The position numbers were made by a program, and so were the translations under genes. Below are positions 45,699 through 59,008 of a DNA stretch of 64,000 nt, one piece after another. Numbering within the stretch: position 1 is the first letter of the stretch; the number at the start of each line of letters is the position of its first letter. The DNA comes from Pterobdella sp. o SKG-2022. Its lineage: Eukaryota; Annelida; Clitellata; Hirudinida; Piscicolidae. The stretch is taken from contig OZ038323.1 in assembly GCA_964035795.1 (NCBI GenBank), forward strand, positions 3,677,381 to 3,741,380, written 5' to 3'. The notes beneath the pieces are model-generated. The model did no database searches. It saw only the letters and a program-made list of their open reading frames with translations, and was not told the DNA's origin.

Positions 45699-48390
45699 AG
45701 TGAAGCGCTATAGAATTATAATACTTAAACACGTGGTTTCTCTTTAGATCAAGACTTTGTGAAAACAAAGTTTAATTATCATTGAATTTATTATAATCTC
45801 GATCATTATTATCAAAACGGGGAACAGTACTAACAATGGACCTAATTGTGACTGTTTCTGTTTAAAAAATGTTTGAGTGAATAAATAAAATGGTTATTAA
45901 TATTAATATTTTTTTTATTTTTTTGTGTGTTTCTAATATTATTTTATTTTATTTGTTATTTTTATTTTTTTATTCACTTATTACTCATTTGAGCTTCTTC
46001 GTACTTCTTTTTTTGTGTTTCATCGTGGTTTTTATACCACTTATATTGATTACTTGTTTTTTTTTATATTTTATTAAATGTAAAAATTCCATTATTATTA
46101 TTATTATTTTTATTGATTTTATTAAACATAGCTTGTTTTATTTTTCTTTATGGTGAATTTTTTTATTAAAAAAATAATTTCATTAATAATATTTTTTATT
46201 CTTTATTTCATTACTAATCTCTGGTCACCATTATGAAAAGTACTTAGTGATGGTTTTTGGAAGGAATTTTATCAGTAGCTAAAGATTTCTTTGAGAAAGG
46301 AAATACTAAAGACCGCCTGTCTATTAAGATCAATTATCGCCTCAGCAACATTCAATTTCTGAATGTGGAACAGATTAAAAACATGAATGTATTAGTTTTT
46401 CTATGTGTTTTAAATTAAGGTATATATAGAATTAATTTGCTGACGATCTTTAAGAACTAATTGTGCGCAGGGGCTGAGCATTAATTATAAAAATAATTTA
46501 AAATAATCATCAAACACAATATTTTGATGATCTAACAACCTCAGTCGAGGTTTTTGTGATGATAATGATGTATTTAAACTGAGAAATACCATTGACTAAC
46601 GCTATGCGCAGTAGATTATAAATTCAATTAGAAGAATAAGGATTTAAAAACCAAAAATGAGTCTTTTGAAGATAAATTCATTTTTTTATTGAGATTATTT
46701 TAAAAATAGTTTTTTTAAAAATTCTTTTATATTTAGCGCTCAAAAGGTGAGAAACAGTCGGACTAATAAGCGCTTGCAGTATTTTTGAACACCAAGTTAC
46801 TAAAAATAAAAAATAATAAAAATAAAACACAAAAACAATAATAATAAATTTAAAAAAATAAAAAAAATGAAAGAAAGAATAATAAAAATGAAAAGATACA
46901 TATCAGAGTGGTCGATATTTGAATGATGGATGGAGGAGTGGTGGGCGATGACTGTAATGTTAAACTCAATACAATGTGTTAACGCTAGCAATTGCATTTA
47001 TTTTTAGATTTTATCGGTTATCAACTATTTTTTTAAGTTTCTCAAGTTATATTTTGTACGCTTTTAAATTTTGTTTTATTTTTTTATAAAAATTTTTTGA
47101 GTTTTTCTATTTGTCAAACTTATTTAAAATATTTTTTGAGATCTTTTGTTGTTTAATGTTTTTTTTAAGATGGGATGATCAGATATTATATTTTTATTCA
47201 TAGGCCAGTTTAAATTACAGCTATGTTTTGTATTTTATTTGGAAATTCACGTATTTATCTGTTTTTTTCTATTAACATATTATTTAAAATTGAAATTTTT
47301 CGTTTTTTATTACACGTTTCAAACGCCCCTCTACGTTATTGCTTCGCTTATTATTTTTTTCTCGTTTATCTGTCACAAATTCAAAAAAAAAATGAAATAA
47401 ATTTTAAAAAATCCTCATTAAAAAATTTTTGTATTCAAAAAAAAAAAATATTTCAGAAATTTACATTTCGATCTGCATTTGAATTTTTCAGTTTTTTTCA
47501 AACTAGGCAGTCTTCTTTTTCCGGTTAGAAAAGCGTCATTTCCATCGGATTGTGTTTCCGGTCTTCATTTAGTGCACTTCAAATTATAAAAACAATTCCA
47601 CTAATCCTCCAAACAATTTCTCAACTTTTTTCCTTCATTTGCATTTAAACACAATTTTTATACTTTTCATAATTAAAAAACAATAAAATATATATATGGG
47701 AAATAATATTATGAAGCTTTCAAGACAACGCGGCGCTTATGTAGAAAGACTTGAGACCACAAAATAAAAACGAAATACAATATAAAATGATGATGGCATC
47801 AAAAAGTTCAAATCATATACGTTATGAAGAGAATGGAATTAAAAAAAGGATAAAAAGTTGCAACTCAAAAATGCAATTTATATATGTCAGTAGAGGTGAA
47901 GCTGATGGTGCGGAAGATAAGAAGAAAAAGTGTTGAAAATGTAAAAAAATCGCCTACAGATCAGTGAATTTAATATATATTTAAATGTATTTAAATGAAA
48001 ATATTCTCTTTAGAAGCTTATAAATGTTATAATAGAATATACATATAAGTCTGATTGTAGTTGTAGGTGTTTTTCTCAACAATTTAATATAAAAATTCCA
48101 TCTATTTCTAACCAAACACTTATGAACTAATAATCAAAATATGAGGAACAAAAAATTTTATAAAGTTCACGCTTTTGTTAGCAATTGTTTTATAAGGAAT
48201 TCAAAAACACCTCTTTGGTAACAGCAATTCCAGCCTAGTTACTTTTCAATAGAAATCATGCTTCAAAATTTGTTGAATCTGTGAACTGAGAAGTGATTAG
48301 TGATAAGAAGTTTCGATCAATGTTCCCATACAGGCATTGTTTAGGCTATCATTCATTTTTTTTGCATTTTTCTATTCATTCTTTCATTTA

Positions 48391-48588
48391 ACCATCCATC
48401 TATCCATCCATCCATCTATTCACTCACCCATTCATCCATACACCTATCTTTTTTTATTTGTTCATTTTTTCATTTTTCTACTATCCTTCTATTTATTAAA
48501 ATAATCCTTTATCTACCCATCCATCCATCTATCCATCCATCTATCCATCCATCCATCCATCCATCCATCCATCTATCCATCCATCCAA
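48391..48588. repeat. two (CCAT)n clusters
   Basis: CCATCCATCTATCCATCCAT blocks at about 48391-48450 and 48511-48587 are separated by T-rich DNA. This is the same tetranucleotide family as 35759-35911 and, in reverse sense (GGAT), 55495-55600. Confidence 0.9.
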
Positions 48589-48813
48589 CATATTCGTTAT
48601 TTTTTTTGAAGCAACCTTAAAATATGCATCAATCTTACCTAACAAGACAACTGTTGCAACAACAAGGCATTGTTGAAGGGAATAACAATAGCCATAAACA
48701 ACAATGAGCAATGATGAGGAACTGTCGATAATTACGGGGATTTTATGTATGTTGTAACAATGCATTTCGAGTTTCAATACATCAAAATTTATAATTAAAA
48801 TTTTTATTTGGAG

Positions 48814-48884
48814 CTGGTATGGTATACTGGTGAAGCGTTCAAGTTCAAACCAGAAGTTCACAGGTTCGAAACCGGGTGAGAGCT
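48814..48884 (+). repeat. tRNA-derived SINE head or tRNA pseudogene
   Basis: An A-box-like TGGTATACTGG at 48821-48831 and a perfect B box GGTTCGAAACC at 48864-48874 are 43 nt apart, the spacing of tRNA internal promoters. The implied acceptor ends pair only partly (GCT with AGC outside, mismatches inside). The T stem has mismatches and no clean anticodon arm forms. This argues for a SINE or pseudogene over an active tRNA. Confidence 0.5.
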
Positions 48885-50878
48885 TTCTCTTAAGATTTGA
48901 GTTACGATGCTGTATAATATACGACGTTTGTTATTAATATTGTTACAATAACTTATTCTTCTTTTTGTTAATAAAACAAATACAAAACACAATATATTGA
49001 CCGACTTTTCGCTTGTAAATCTTAAAACGTAAAAGCTATTACATTAAATTAATACTCGAAAAACTACAGAAGATGAACTTGTGAATATATAACAAGAACT
49101 GCTGAGAACAAACTGTAGTATATAACAAAATACAAACGGAAATTAATATAGAGTGATGTATACAAGATTTATTTAATGCATAGATTTACAGATATTAAAA
49201 CATATATTATGTATAAATAATCTATTAGTAATATCTTTATATATGTATCAGCCTGTATTTGTTATTCATCTTTAGATACATACAATTTATATAGTTTTAT
49301 AGATACTGATATATGAACTGGTATGATATAGGTATATATATTTATTTAGAGGGTCATATAAATAGCTATATATTGGGATGTTTTTTGTTATTAAGAGTCA
49401 TAAATCCTTCTTTGGCATACAAGTATCTTTAATCATTCTAGCAAACAGCATCACGGAATGCTTGAATGTAGGTTGGATAAATATGGGAATCACAAATAAT
49501 GACAAGTGGATGGTGATAATGGGGGGGAGGAGGGGAGGTATAGTATGGGGTATAGTATTAATAATGATGCATAGAAATATCAAGTTTAATGAAAAATAAT
49601 AATTAATAACAACGATGAATATAATAATAATGATAAATTAAAGAATAATAATAATAAATTAAAAAAAAAATAATAGTAATAATTAATCAAAAACTTATAA
49701 AATTAAATACCAATGTAAAAAATAGAAAAAATAACAATAACACAAAATAAGAAAAATAAAAGGTAGCAAGACAATAAAAGGAGCAACGTCTGCAACTGAG
49801 ATACATTGAATTCGCTATCAGATTGGTGCCATCAATTTACATGAAATTTTAATTAAGCGCTTTTAATTTCCATTACTTTTAACCATTTTAGGTCTTTTTT
49901 TTCATTAATTTACATCTGGTTGAGTAGTTTTCAATTGTTACTGAGAAAATTTAATCCATTTTTTTATGGGTGTTGATATCATTTAATTTGTTGCTTGATA
50001 TTGCTGATTTTCAAAGAGTATTTAAACTTCGTACGTTAACTGTTATATTTTTACACATTCTTTTCAGTATGATTATTATTATTTTATTTATTTTTATTAT
50101 TATTAATTTATTTTTTTAAACTTTCATTATCTTATTATTTTTTTATTCCTATTATTTTTTCCATTAAAGTTATTAATCCGGCCAGTGCACTTCGAATACG
50201 ACATTTTTATCCTTACATCTAGACTCACTTTTGCCATTATTGTTTTTTTTGATTCTTTTTATTTAATTTGTTTTTTCATTATTTTTTATAGTTTATTTTT
50301 TCTTTTTGCTCAATTATTTTTTTTATTTTTTTAATTATTTTTTGAAAATTCTATTTACCAATTATTCCATTGTTTTTTTTTGACCAGAGGTTTTTGAATG
50401 CAATTATCTTTTGTAGTGTTTAATTTCTCGGTAAAAGATCATAAAATGCGATTTCAATTTTATGGTTATTTATACATTTTTATCATTTTTCTTGCTTTTG
50501 ATTGGCTGAAATGCCATAAAAATATCATAAAACTCAGTATAAAAAACACGTAATTTTTTATATTTTTTTATAAAAACATTAAACCTCGACACACACGGTG
50601 GAAAATAACTACAATTTCACCCTACCCTCAAACAGTTTCCAAGCATTTAAAATCTTTTATTTCAACTCTATTACCATCAATTCTTTTTTTTATTTTTTAT
50701 CAAAAAAGTAGACTTCAATTTTATCAACGATAAAATTCATTTTACAAGTACATCGCAAATTTTTATTGAAAATTTTTATAACCTCAAGTCCGTATTGCCT
50801 TTTCACTTCTCGATCTTATCTTGACGTCTAACAAACACGAACTCGTTATTACGTCAACCCTCCTTTTCAATCACCCAG

Positions 50879-51025
50879 CTCTCTCGGACCTTGTCAATCA
50901 GCAAGGACCTACAGTGCATGAACTCATCAGCCCAGTCAACAAGTCCCTCAGCCTACCCTGTACACCCGCTGTTTCAGGCACTATATCATGGTTCAAGGCT
51001 GGACTCCCACTTAATATCAACAATG
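50879..51025 (+). CDS. robo-like: Robo-like receptor exon: Ig1, A to C' strands
   Basis: This exon enters after the acceptor CACCCAG (phase 1) and ends at G before the donor GTATGT (phase 1). It supplies model residues 18-66: a lead-in ending GPTVHELI, then KSLSLPC (first Ig cysteine, residue 45), ISWFKAG (core Trp, residue 55) and LPLNINN. An NKS N-glycosylation sequon is at residues 38-40. In Robo receptors Ig1 is the main binding site for the Slit ligand on the growth-cone surface. The domain continues in the next two exons. The open frame runs further upstream and downstream, but those parts lack Ig features and are intron. Confidence 0.85.
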
Positions 51026-51654
51026 GTATGTTTTTTTTGGCACTAGATTCGTTTTTGAGCATTTTCACAATAAAAAAGTGTTTATAGATATGATACTAGA
51101 TTTAAACTGAAAAATCATTTAATAATCAAAAAAATGCACACATCCCACAAATAATAATTGTAACAGTAACATCAGAATCGTAAATCCACATTATATCTTA
51201 AATCATAATAACTCCCCGTCATACATTACCAGATGAAAAGCGCTTTAAAGTTCAAATTTTTTTCTTACATACATCAGCAAATTTGTCAGTTTTTCTTGTT
51301 GAGACGAACAGTGTCGTAAATAAGGCGTGTAAATCATATTTGAAGATCATCTTAAATAAACGCTAATGCTATTGGAATTTTGAAATTCTTATTTACGATT
51401 TAGATTTGAAGATCACTGAAGCTATAATCTTTGGGGTTTTGTTTTAAAGCTTATTATACGAACATTTAATTATTAACATTATTATAAAATTTTATTAATT
51501 GAACTGCACAAGATAGTACAATGTAGGATATTTGTAAGATCCAAAACCTACCAGGAAGCCATCTTTGAAAACCACCATAGTAATTATAACAACCGATAGA
51601 TAGATAAATAAATAGATAGATATTGAAATTTTAAATAAAATGATGTTTCTACAG

Positions 51655-51712
51655 AAAATCCGAGGATTCAACTGGTTAATAGGTCCCTTTACTTTGACAG
51701 GATTCAGAAAAG
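51655..51712 (+). CDS. robo-like: Robo-like receptor mini-exon: Ig1, D to E strands
   Basis: This 58-bp exon lies between the acceptor TTTCTACAG and the donor GTCAGC. In the frame set by the previous exon (phase 1 in, phase 2 out) it reads ENPRIQLVNRSLYFDRIQK (residues 67-85). That is the RI-L-SLYF-RI pattern of the Robo Ig1 E strand (RMLL..GSLFFLRI in vertebrate Robos), and it fills the gap between the Trp half and the second-cysteine half. It carries an NRS sequon at 75-77. The overlapping frame in a different phase is a shadow. Agreement of both phases with the neighbours is strong support for this very short exon. Confidence 0.8.
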
Positions 51713-53664
51713 GTCAGCATATTTTCTTTCATTGTTTAGTTGAGATGTATTCATGTTATATTGTTTTGTCTAAAATACATTTTTTCAAGATATATTTGCA
51801 CTGTCTAATAATAATAGTATACAATGTAAAATAATTTTTTGATTTCACTTTGCCTTTGCAAATCATCAGTTGACATGACTTCGATTATCTGTAAAACTTT
51901 TAAACGAGATCTGCTTTAAAAATACACGCTAAAATGGAAGAGAAGTGATGCAAAACAAAAGCACAACGAAAACAACGGAACGTCATAAGTTAGCAATAAT
52001 AAACTCGGGTGGATGCTTAACGGAGAAAGTGATAAGTTTGGCACCTGTTACGGAGAGATAGAAAAAGGAGGCATTGAAACACGGAGATGGTTATAGAGAG
52101 AAGAAATTTTAAAGTTGAATTAAATTTAATGAAGTTCAGTAAATATTTAAATTGAAGGCATTCTTTATGAGTGCTAAAGCAATCAGAACTTTAAGAATTT
52201 ATTGTATTTTGAATTTACTCAGAAAAAAGCAATTAAAGCTTAATTAAATTACCCGATAATTTGAGATAAAAATGATAGAAGAATGAACTGTTGAGAAGAT
52301 ATTCAGATAAGACAAAACGCAGCCTATAACTTAAACTGAACTTCGAAAAATTCACTTAAACTCCTTAACGAGCATTCCATTAAAGAATTCCGCATAAAAT
52401 TTTTATACCGTAAACCATTTAAACTAAAACTTTGTTTTAAGTACATATTATGAGAAGCTAAATAGTTTAACAAAAGCTACAATAGCTTATTATACAGTTG
52501 TATACAATACAATAAAACGCATACAATATTACAATACAGAATACGAAAAAGTACTATATTATAAAAAAATACAACATAATGGTATTAAAAACAAAAAAAT
52601 ACAATACATACTTGATAATGTGAGTTCTACTTCGTACTTAGTAAAAGCTTCGTATTATTATTCAGTTAATAAAAGCATTTGATAAAATCGTTTTTTAAAT
52701 ACAATGCAATACATCAAAGTAAAATAAAATATAATTCAGTAAAATGAAAAAATATATGATACAAAACACTAGTATACAATACATTGGCACAAATATACCA
52801 ATAGATGCATAACTGTGAAATTTATTGGGAAAAAATGTTGAGAAACGACAGATTAGCATCAAGGATGGGAACTTTTTTAGAATCATAAAATATAATTGAA
52901 TTCAAAATGGTATTATAAGATACATATCAACAAAATTCATGATTTAAGACTTGAGATAGCTATTGTTTATAGGCTAGGCCCATATGCTGAAGATATACTA
53001 GTTGCAGTTTTAATGATTGAGTATAATGCTTTTCCTATTATCAATGGTGCTTTAAATATATTTAAAGTTTTTAAAATAATAAATTAGGTTTATTTTGAAA
53101 TGTAATTAATTTAACTTTCAGTTTTATTTTAAAGCGCTATAAAATTTTTCAAATATTGTTAAAAGTTATTTGAATTTAGATTGAAGTTCAAGCGCCATCG
53201 TTAGAATCCATTGAACATCTTATTGTGCATTCAAGGCTTCGTTCTAATGACAGCATTCAAAAAAAAACATATACTTAGTAAACTTTGGGAAATCTATCAA
53301 AAAAAAATATTGAATTTTTTGAAACTACCATTCAAAACGACTTTTCTCACGAATTTTTAAGTGGTACTAATTGGTACTGCATATTTTTATGTTACGTTTC
53401 CAAGGTGAAGATTATTCGGAGTTTTTAATGACGTTATGGTAAAAAAATACCGTAAAAACTGAATTAAACAGAAAAATTACCCTTTTAACAATAAATAAAA
53501 ATAATACATGTGCTAATTGATTCCATAATAATACTAAGAGAAATAGTAATTTTAAGTTGCATATATGAATCAACAATACAAAAAACCTAATTTTCAAAAC
53601 CTTAAATAAGTTTTTGGACTTGAATACAAAAAATCATATCTAAGAATCCCCTTTTCAACCCCAG

Positions 53665-53765
53665 AACGCAGTCAGGAGGGGCCTCAGACGCTGGAGATTA
53701 CTTCTGCACTGTGACTGATGGCAAGAACACTACTGTGGGAGAAGTCTTGAGGGTCAAGATTGCTG
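53665..53765 (+). CDS. robo-like: Robo-like receptor exon: Ig1, F and G strands
   Basis: Acceptor CAACCCCAG, donor GTAAGT; phase 2 in, phase 1 out. It encodes residues 86-119: TQSGGASDAGDYFC (second Ig1 cysteine, residue 100, in the DxGxYxC signature), TVTDGKNTT (sequon at 107-109) and GEVLRVKIA (G strand). It completes Ig1. The extra residues just before the D-A-G turn match the position where vertebrate Robos carry the HGRKSRPDEG stretch, one of the clues to family. A second AG seven bases inside the exon would break the frame and is unlikely to be used. Confidence 0.85.
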
Positions 53766-54397
53766 GTAAGTTGTGTTTGGTGTTATTTAAAGTTCTTTCG
53801 AGTGTTATTTAACGTTTTGTTAAATTTTATTTAAAATTTTGCTGAGTGTTATTTAGAGTTTTATTGGGTTTAGTTAAAAGTTTTGGTGAGCGAATCATGA
53901 AAAGTGAGTTATTTTAATTTTGTATGCTAGTTATTCACCAAAAACTTCTCTTCTTTCGAAAGACCATTGTTCAAAAAAAAGTGATAATTGTTTGTTAATT
54001 ATTGAATAGTATTGGTTTTTATATAACGTCTAGTATGAGAACTAAGTCAGTTATAAAGGCGCATATTATATGAATTCATAAGATATTATGCACCAAAATT
54101 TATGGCGTTCGTGGCACTAAAAGATGCTTTTATACAATGAATTTTTGTTTTATTAAAAGAATACTTTTGAGTAAATAAATAAAAAGACATAAACGTCAAA
54201 AATTAGGGCTATATAAATAAAAAATACTCCAAAGATCCGATGCCTTTTCCAATGTATTTAAAGTTGCAGTGTTGTTTTTGCAGAGTTTATGGCAGGGTAG
54301 CACTCGTAAAGAGTTCTAAGATCATTTATTACTCTTTTATTTGTTGTTCCAAATATTTCGCTTAAAACTTTTCATTTCTACGCCAGTTTAACGTATT

Positions 54398-54428
<31 letters not shown>

Positions 54429-55494
54429 CAATTTTTTAGAGATAAATTAGTGATATCAATCATTTGACGTTTCGAGTTATATCTCTTTGGCATTATAGAT
54501 GCTGCCATATTAATTAACTCTGGTTAGTTTTCTCTTAAGAAATGCTCACATTTATTATATTTCTTGGTCGTTTTGCTCTTCATTTTCCAACACTTCAAAT
54601 TCATCTGGTTCCAGATTATTATCGATAATACTTTTAGCGTTAATGCTTAAAAAGTAAAGTAATATTAACCATAAAATATATTTTTTTGGCTTCAAAAGTT
54701 ATACTTTTTCACTCCAGCATAGTATTGAAGTTAATACAATAACATCATGGCCGATTGTAATGCAGAGAGGAGTGTGCATAAATCTCAATAGAAGTCTTCA
54801 CTGTCCCTAGTGACATTTAATTGATAAAAAACAATACATGCGCAAATTAAGAAAAACCTTTGTAATATATTTATTTAGATTTATTATTTAAACAATTTAT
54901 TTCTATTTATTTTTTTTATTGTTGCTATTGTTTATTTTTCGTTGCTATTGTTATGTTTATTGTTCTTATTCCAATTATTGTTTAAAAATGACTGTCCCTT
55001 CATGCCGCCATCATAATCATTACGGCCGCAGTCAATGGTTGTTATTTGGAAGCATTATATTAATGGGAAAGTCCATCAATCAGATGGGGGAGGTCAACTT
55101 CTTTGCAATTAAGATGCTGATTTTGAACGTTGATAAATTAAAAGGCGTATAAAAGTGTCTTGATTAAGAATTTCAATCGGGGTTCATTGGCACAGTTTCA
55201 TTGGGAAGCTTGTGCTTTTGTGCTGTTTATGTAATATTTTAAATCATCAATTTGTTGTGTTATAATCATGTATAATTTGCCATAAAAAAATCTATAAAAA
55301 ATCGCATCTATAAAAACTCATTTATAATCAATGCAAGAGATTAATAAAGTAAATGGAAAAAAGGCAAAAGTAAACGGCAATCAAGTTAGCATAAAGTGAT
55401 TGGATGGAAAGAAAGAATGAATTATTAAAACAAATGGCTAGGATGCTGAGACTGTGTGATTAATGAGGTCCAGGATAAAGAACATTATAAAATA

Positions 55495-55600
55495 GATGGA
55501 TGGATGAATGGATAGAAGGACTGGTTAGTTGATGATTGAGTGGATAGATGGATGGATGGGTTGGCTGGTTATTGAATGAAAGGATGGATGGCTTTTTTGG
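55495..55600. repeat. imperfect (GGAT)n tract
   Basis: ATGGATGGATGA/GATAGATGG words with interruptions; the complement of the CCAT tracts seen elsewhere in the window. Confidence 0.8.
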
Positions 55601-56879
55601 TTTTTTAATAAGTTTATGGATTAAGTATAGCTTGAATCAAGAGATAAATGGGTTTTTATATAAATATGATTCATTTAAATAAATTTATAAATGGATAGTT
55701 TTTCAAATAAGAACGGGTTAAAATGAAAAGTGAATGATTTTCTTGTAAATGAATGAATAGCAAACGAATGTTTTGATAAAAGAACAGGTGGTCAGTGAAT
55801 TAGTTGGTTGACTAGATGGATAGAAAAATGGTTTTTGGAATGAGAGTTTGGTCAGTGGATGCAGAGATGACAAAAATAGGTCAGTGGATGAAAAGATGTA
55901 CATAAACACAATCAAGGATGGACAGGTTAAAGAAAGGATAAATATAAAGAAAAACTTTGCTTATATCAGACATTATTTTTTACAAAAACAAGTGTCTTCC
56001 ATTTAAAAAAGATGAAGGGAATTGATAAAAAGTAGGATGATCAGATAGATGATTGATAGGAAATAATATTGATGAGAATTCCTTTACTAATGAGTGATTG
56101 AAGTCTACGTTATTTTATTAAAGTGAATTTTAATATCAAATATAATAAATATATTTAAATGCCAAAATTTCAAGTAGAATTTAATTCAATGGTAGTTTTT
56201 TTTATTTAAAAAGATTTTTTTCTTAAATAACTCAAGTACGTTAGGTAGCATTTCTGAGGAATTTGTTCAAATTACTAAGTGAAGGTTGTTTCAAAAGTGT
56301 ATAGAAAATCCTAAAAAATTATCTCAAAAAAAAAACTTGGAAAAACGTTCTATTCATTCTTTAAAATATGTGCTGAGATAGGCGGGACTGCTATTAAACG
56401 CACTGAGATTCCCAAAAGTTTTAAAAAGTGGATATACAGCGTACCTTGTGATTAAAAAGTCTTCACGAATATGCATTTTTAAACGCTGAAGCATGGAAAA
56501 ACAATCAAAAATTCTTTTTAGTGACCCAAGCTGTATTGGAAATATTAAAAGTTAATCTTTTTTATGATGAATATTATTATAAATGAAAACCACAAACAAA
56601 ATCACACTTGAATGTAAGTTATACATGCAGATAACCGGACGATGATCATGCGAAGAATTTGAACAAAAAGAATTGAGAATGCAAAAATACAATCAAAAAT
56701 ACCAGAAATATAAATACAAAAATTATAGTGAAAAAAAATTATATAAATGAAGGCAAAAAGAAAAATATTTATACATATATGAACAAAATAATTAAATACA
56801 AAAGGTATATACAAAAGCTTAAAAATAGATTTGCATACATGTGAATTAAATATCCCTACACGATAAAACAAATAAGACA

Positions 56880-57080
56880 CAACAATACAAACCTACACAC
56901 ATACAAACATAAATACACATGAATACATACAAACATACTTGAAAACCATAACCAAAAAAACATGAACAGACATACAAACGCACAGAGACATAAAAACATA
57001 CAGAGAAATACAAATGCACATACAAAGACATAAGAGCATACGAAAACATATACAAACATACAAAGACATACATACAAACA
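56880..57080. repeat. ACATACAAACATA-rich low-complexity tract
   Basis: A/C-rich repeat DNA. Three overlapping antisense Cys/Val/Tyr-rich frames are all compositional shadows. Confidence 0.75.
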
Positions 57081-59008
57081 CCTTGCTTCTAGTGAGCATG
57101 TTTTTACTTAGAAAGAAATCTGATAAAGTTCATTCGAATAACAATATAAACAAAAAGTAAAATAAAAGAAAATAATAATAATTAAATAATAATTCGCATA
57201 CGAAACCACGACAAAAAGCCATGATTATTTTCTATTTGAGTCGCCTATTAAACCTGCTCGGAGTACTGAACAATTAATTTTTAACAAAAAAATTTTTCTC
57301 ACATGGTCTAAAGTCTCAAATTTCCGAATACAAGATGAAGAAATAATAGCAATAATAACAATGGGTGAAATAATAAAAATAATAAATAATAAAACAAAGC
57401 TTATATCACATGTTTATTATTTCAATTTTCCCATCTCCTATTTCACGAACCATTTCATCTTTATTTATTACTCACTACTCTCCATCCATCCATCCTTCCC
57501 ATTCATTTTTTGTTCATTCTTTCTCTTTCGTTTCATTCACCCATTTTTTCTTTTTTTCTTTTGCATCTATTGTTTTTATCAATTCCACTTAAGTTTCTAC
57601 TTTGCCTTGTTATAGATTTCAAATAGCTTGTGGAGTTGTATATAGTAACTCTTTCAATACACACAATGGTAATTACAGAGTTTTTTCTTTCTGTTGAAAC
57701 TTTATGCTCTTGTTAATGTTGGCGTTAATAGCTCCCTGCACGAAAAGATTGGAGAAATAGAGATGAGTAATTAAAATATTTAAATAACCAAACATTTGAA
57801 AACGAAAGAATGTATAGAAACATAATGGTGGTGATGAACGAGCGGAAGATAGTCAAATCTTGATAATAGAAATATAAAACGATGAGAAAGACGATGGTGA
57901 TAATAAAAGAAAGAGATAAGCCTAATGATAAGAACATGAAATGGCTTGGAGCACAAAGACTGATAAATATGTTAGTTGGATATGTGTGAAGAAAGATAAA
58001 ACAAAAAAGTTTTATGCATGCAGACTACCATGAAAAGGCCTTTTATACATTGATAAAGTTTTATTACGGAATGTGCCTGCGAGTTTGGCATGATTTTATA
58101 GAACAAATAAAAGAATGGGATAAAAAATAAAACAAAATTTATAAAAATGTGAGATTGCGAGTCTGAGCTTTGAAAGTATCAAATTTAATGGGAAAAAGAC
58201 AAATTGGAGGAAATCAATCTATGAAGCAAGGGTTGAATCAAATTTTAGTTCTAAAATGATGCTACTTTTGATGATGGATGGGGTTTGGTGTTAAATTAAT
58301 ATATCCATTCATTTATAAACTTTATCTAAAATCTATAACTTCAAAAAACTCTTTAAGGATTTGGAATCAATTTCTTTTTTAGATTGAAGTTTTGAAGTTT
58401 TTTTGAGGCATACTTTAATCAACTTCTGGCTTTTATCGTTCGAGTAGTATTAAAAAGATAAATTTCGTTCCGAACTGTCGATATCAAACGCTGTACACAA
58501 CAAAATACTAAAAAAAACCCGAAATAATTTTGAAATCTCTCATCAATTCGTAAATCCATACTTAACATGCAACACCTTACATAAACACAAGCAAAGACCA
58601 CTTTATCTAATTGAAAGACTAATTTACAATGGAGACTAACTTATAATAATACAAATTATTTTTGTGACCTCTTTAAAAATGTTTATTTTAAAACGTTTAA
58701 AGTTAAATGCTTAAATAAACAGTCGTTTTGCATCCTTGAAGGGAGCATTAAAATACGTGTTTGAATAACATTTATGCCGAATTCTTGCCTTTATGTGGAT
58801 TTTTAACATTGCTGGAAACGATGTAATAATGATATTTTTGCAGATTGTAGATCTATAAACCTATAATGCTAAAAAAGATTTTTCATTTAAGCAGAAATTT
58901 TCACATTTTATTTGTTCAATTAGAATTTATCGTTAAGATAATCAATAAAGTGGAATTCAAAATAAAATTTTACTTATAAAAAATAACTTCCAACTACTAA
59001 TCCCACAG

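Larger units (their letters stand above)
25226..50878 (+). other. proposed long first intron (about 25.65 kb)
   Basis: If the signal exon is right, all of this is intron 1. Otherwise the part before the true first exon is intergenic. No Ig-type or other domain-bearing exon was recognised inside it on either strand. It holds the repeats listed separately, an assembly gap, and a short more G+C-rich patch at about 28435-28495 of unknown nature. Long first introns between the signal exon and Ig1 are common in Robo genes of other animals. Confidence 0.4.
53766..59008 (+). other. intron between Ig1 and Ig2 (5.24 kb)
   Basis: No extra exon recognised. It contains a GGAT-type tetranucleotide tract (about 55495-55600), an ACATA/CAAACATA low-complexity tract (about 56880-57080), a short CCAT patch near 57482 and otherwise AT-rich DNA. 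Open frames here are compositional. Confidence 0.6.

Noticed and set aside
45445..45768. 107-codon open frame
   Set aside because: It spans the 200-N gap, so most of it is undetermined sequence.
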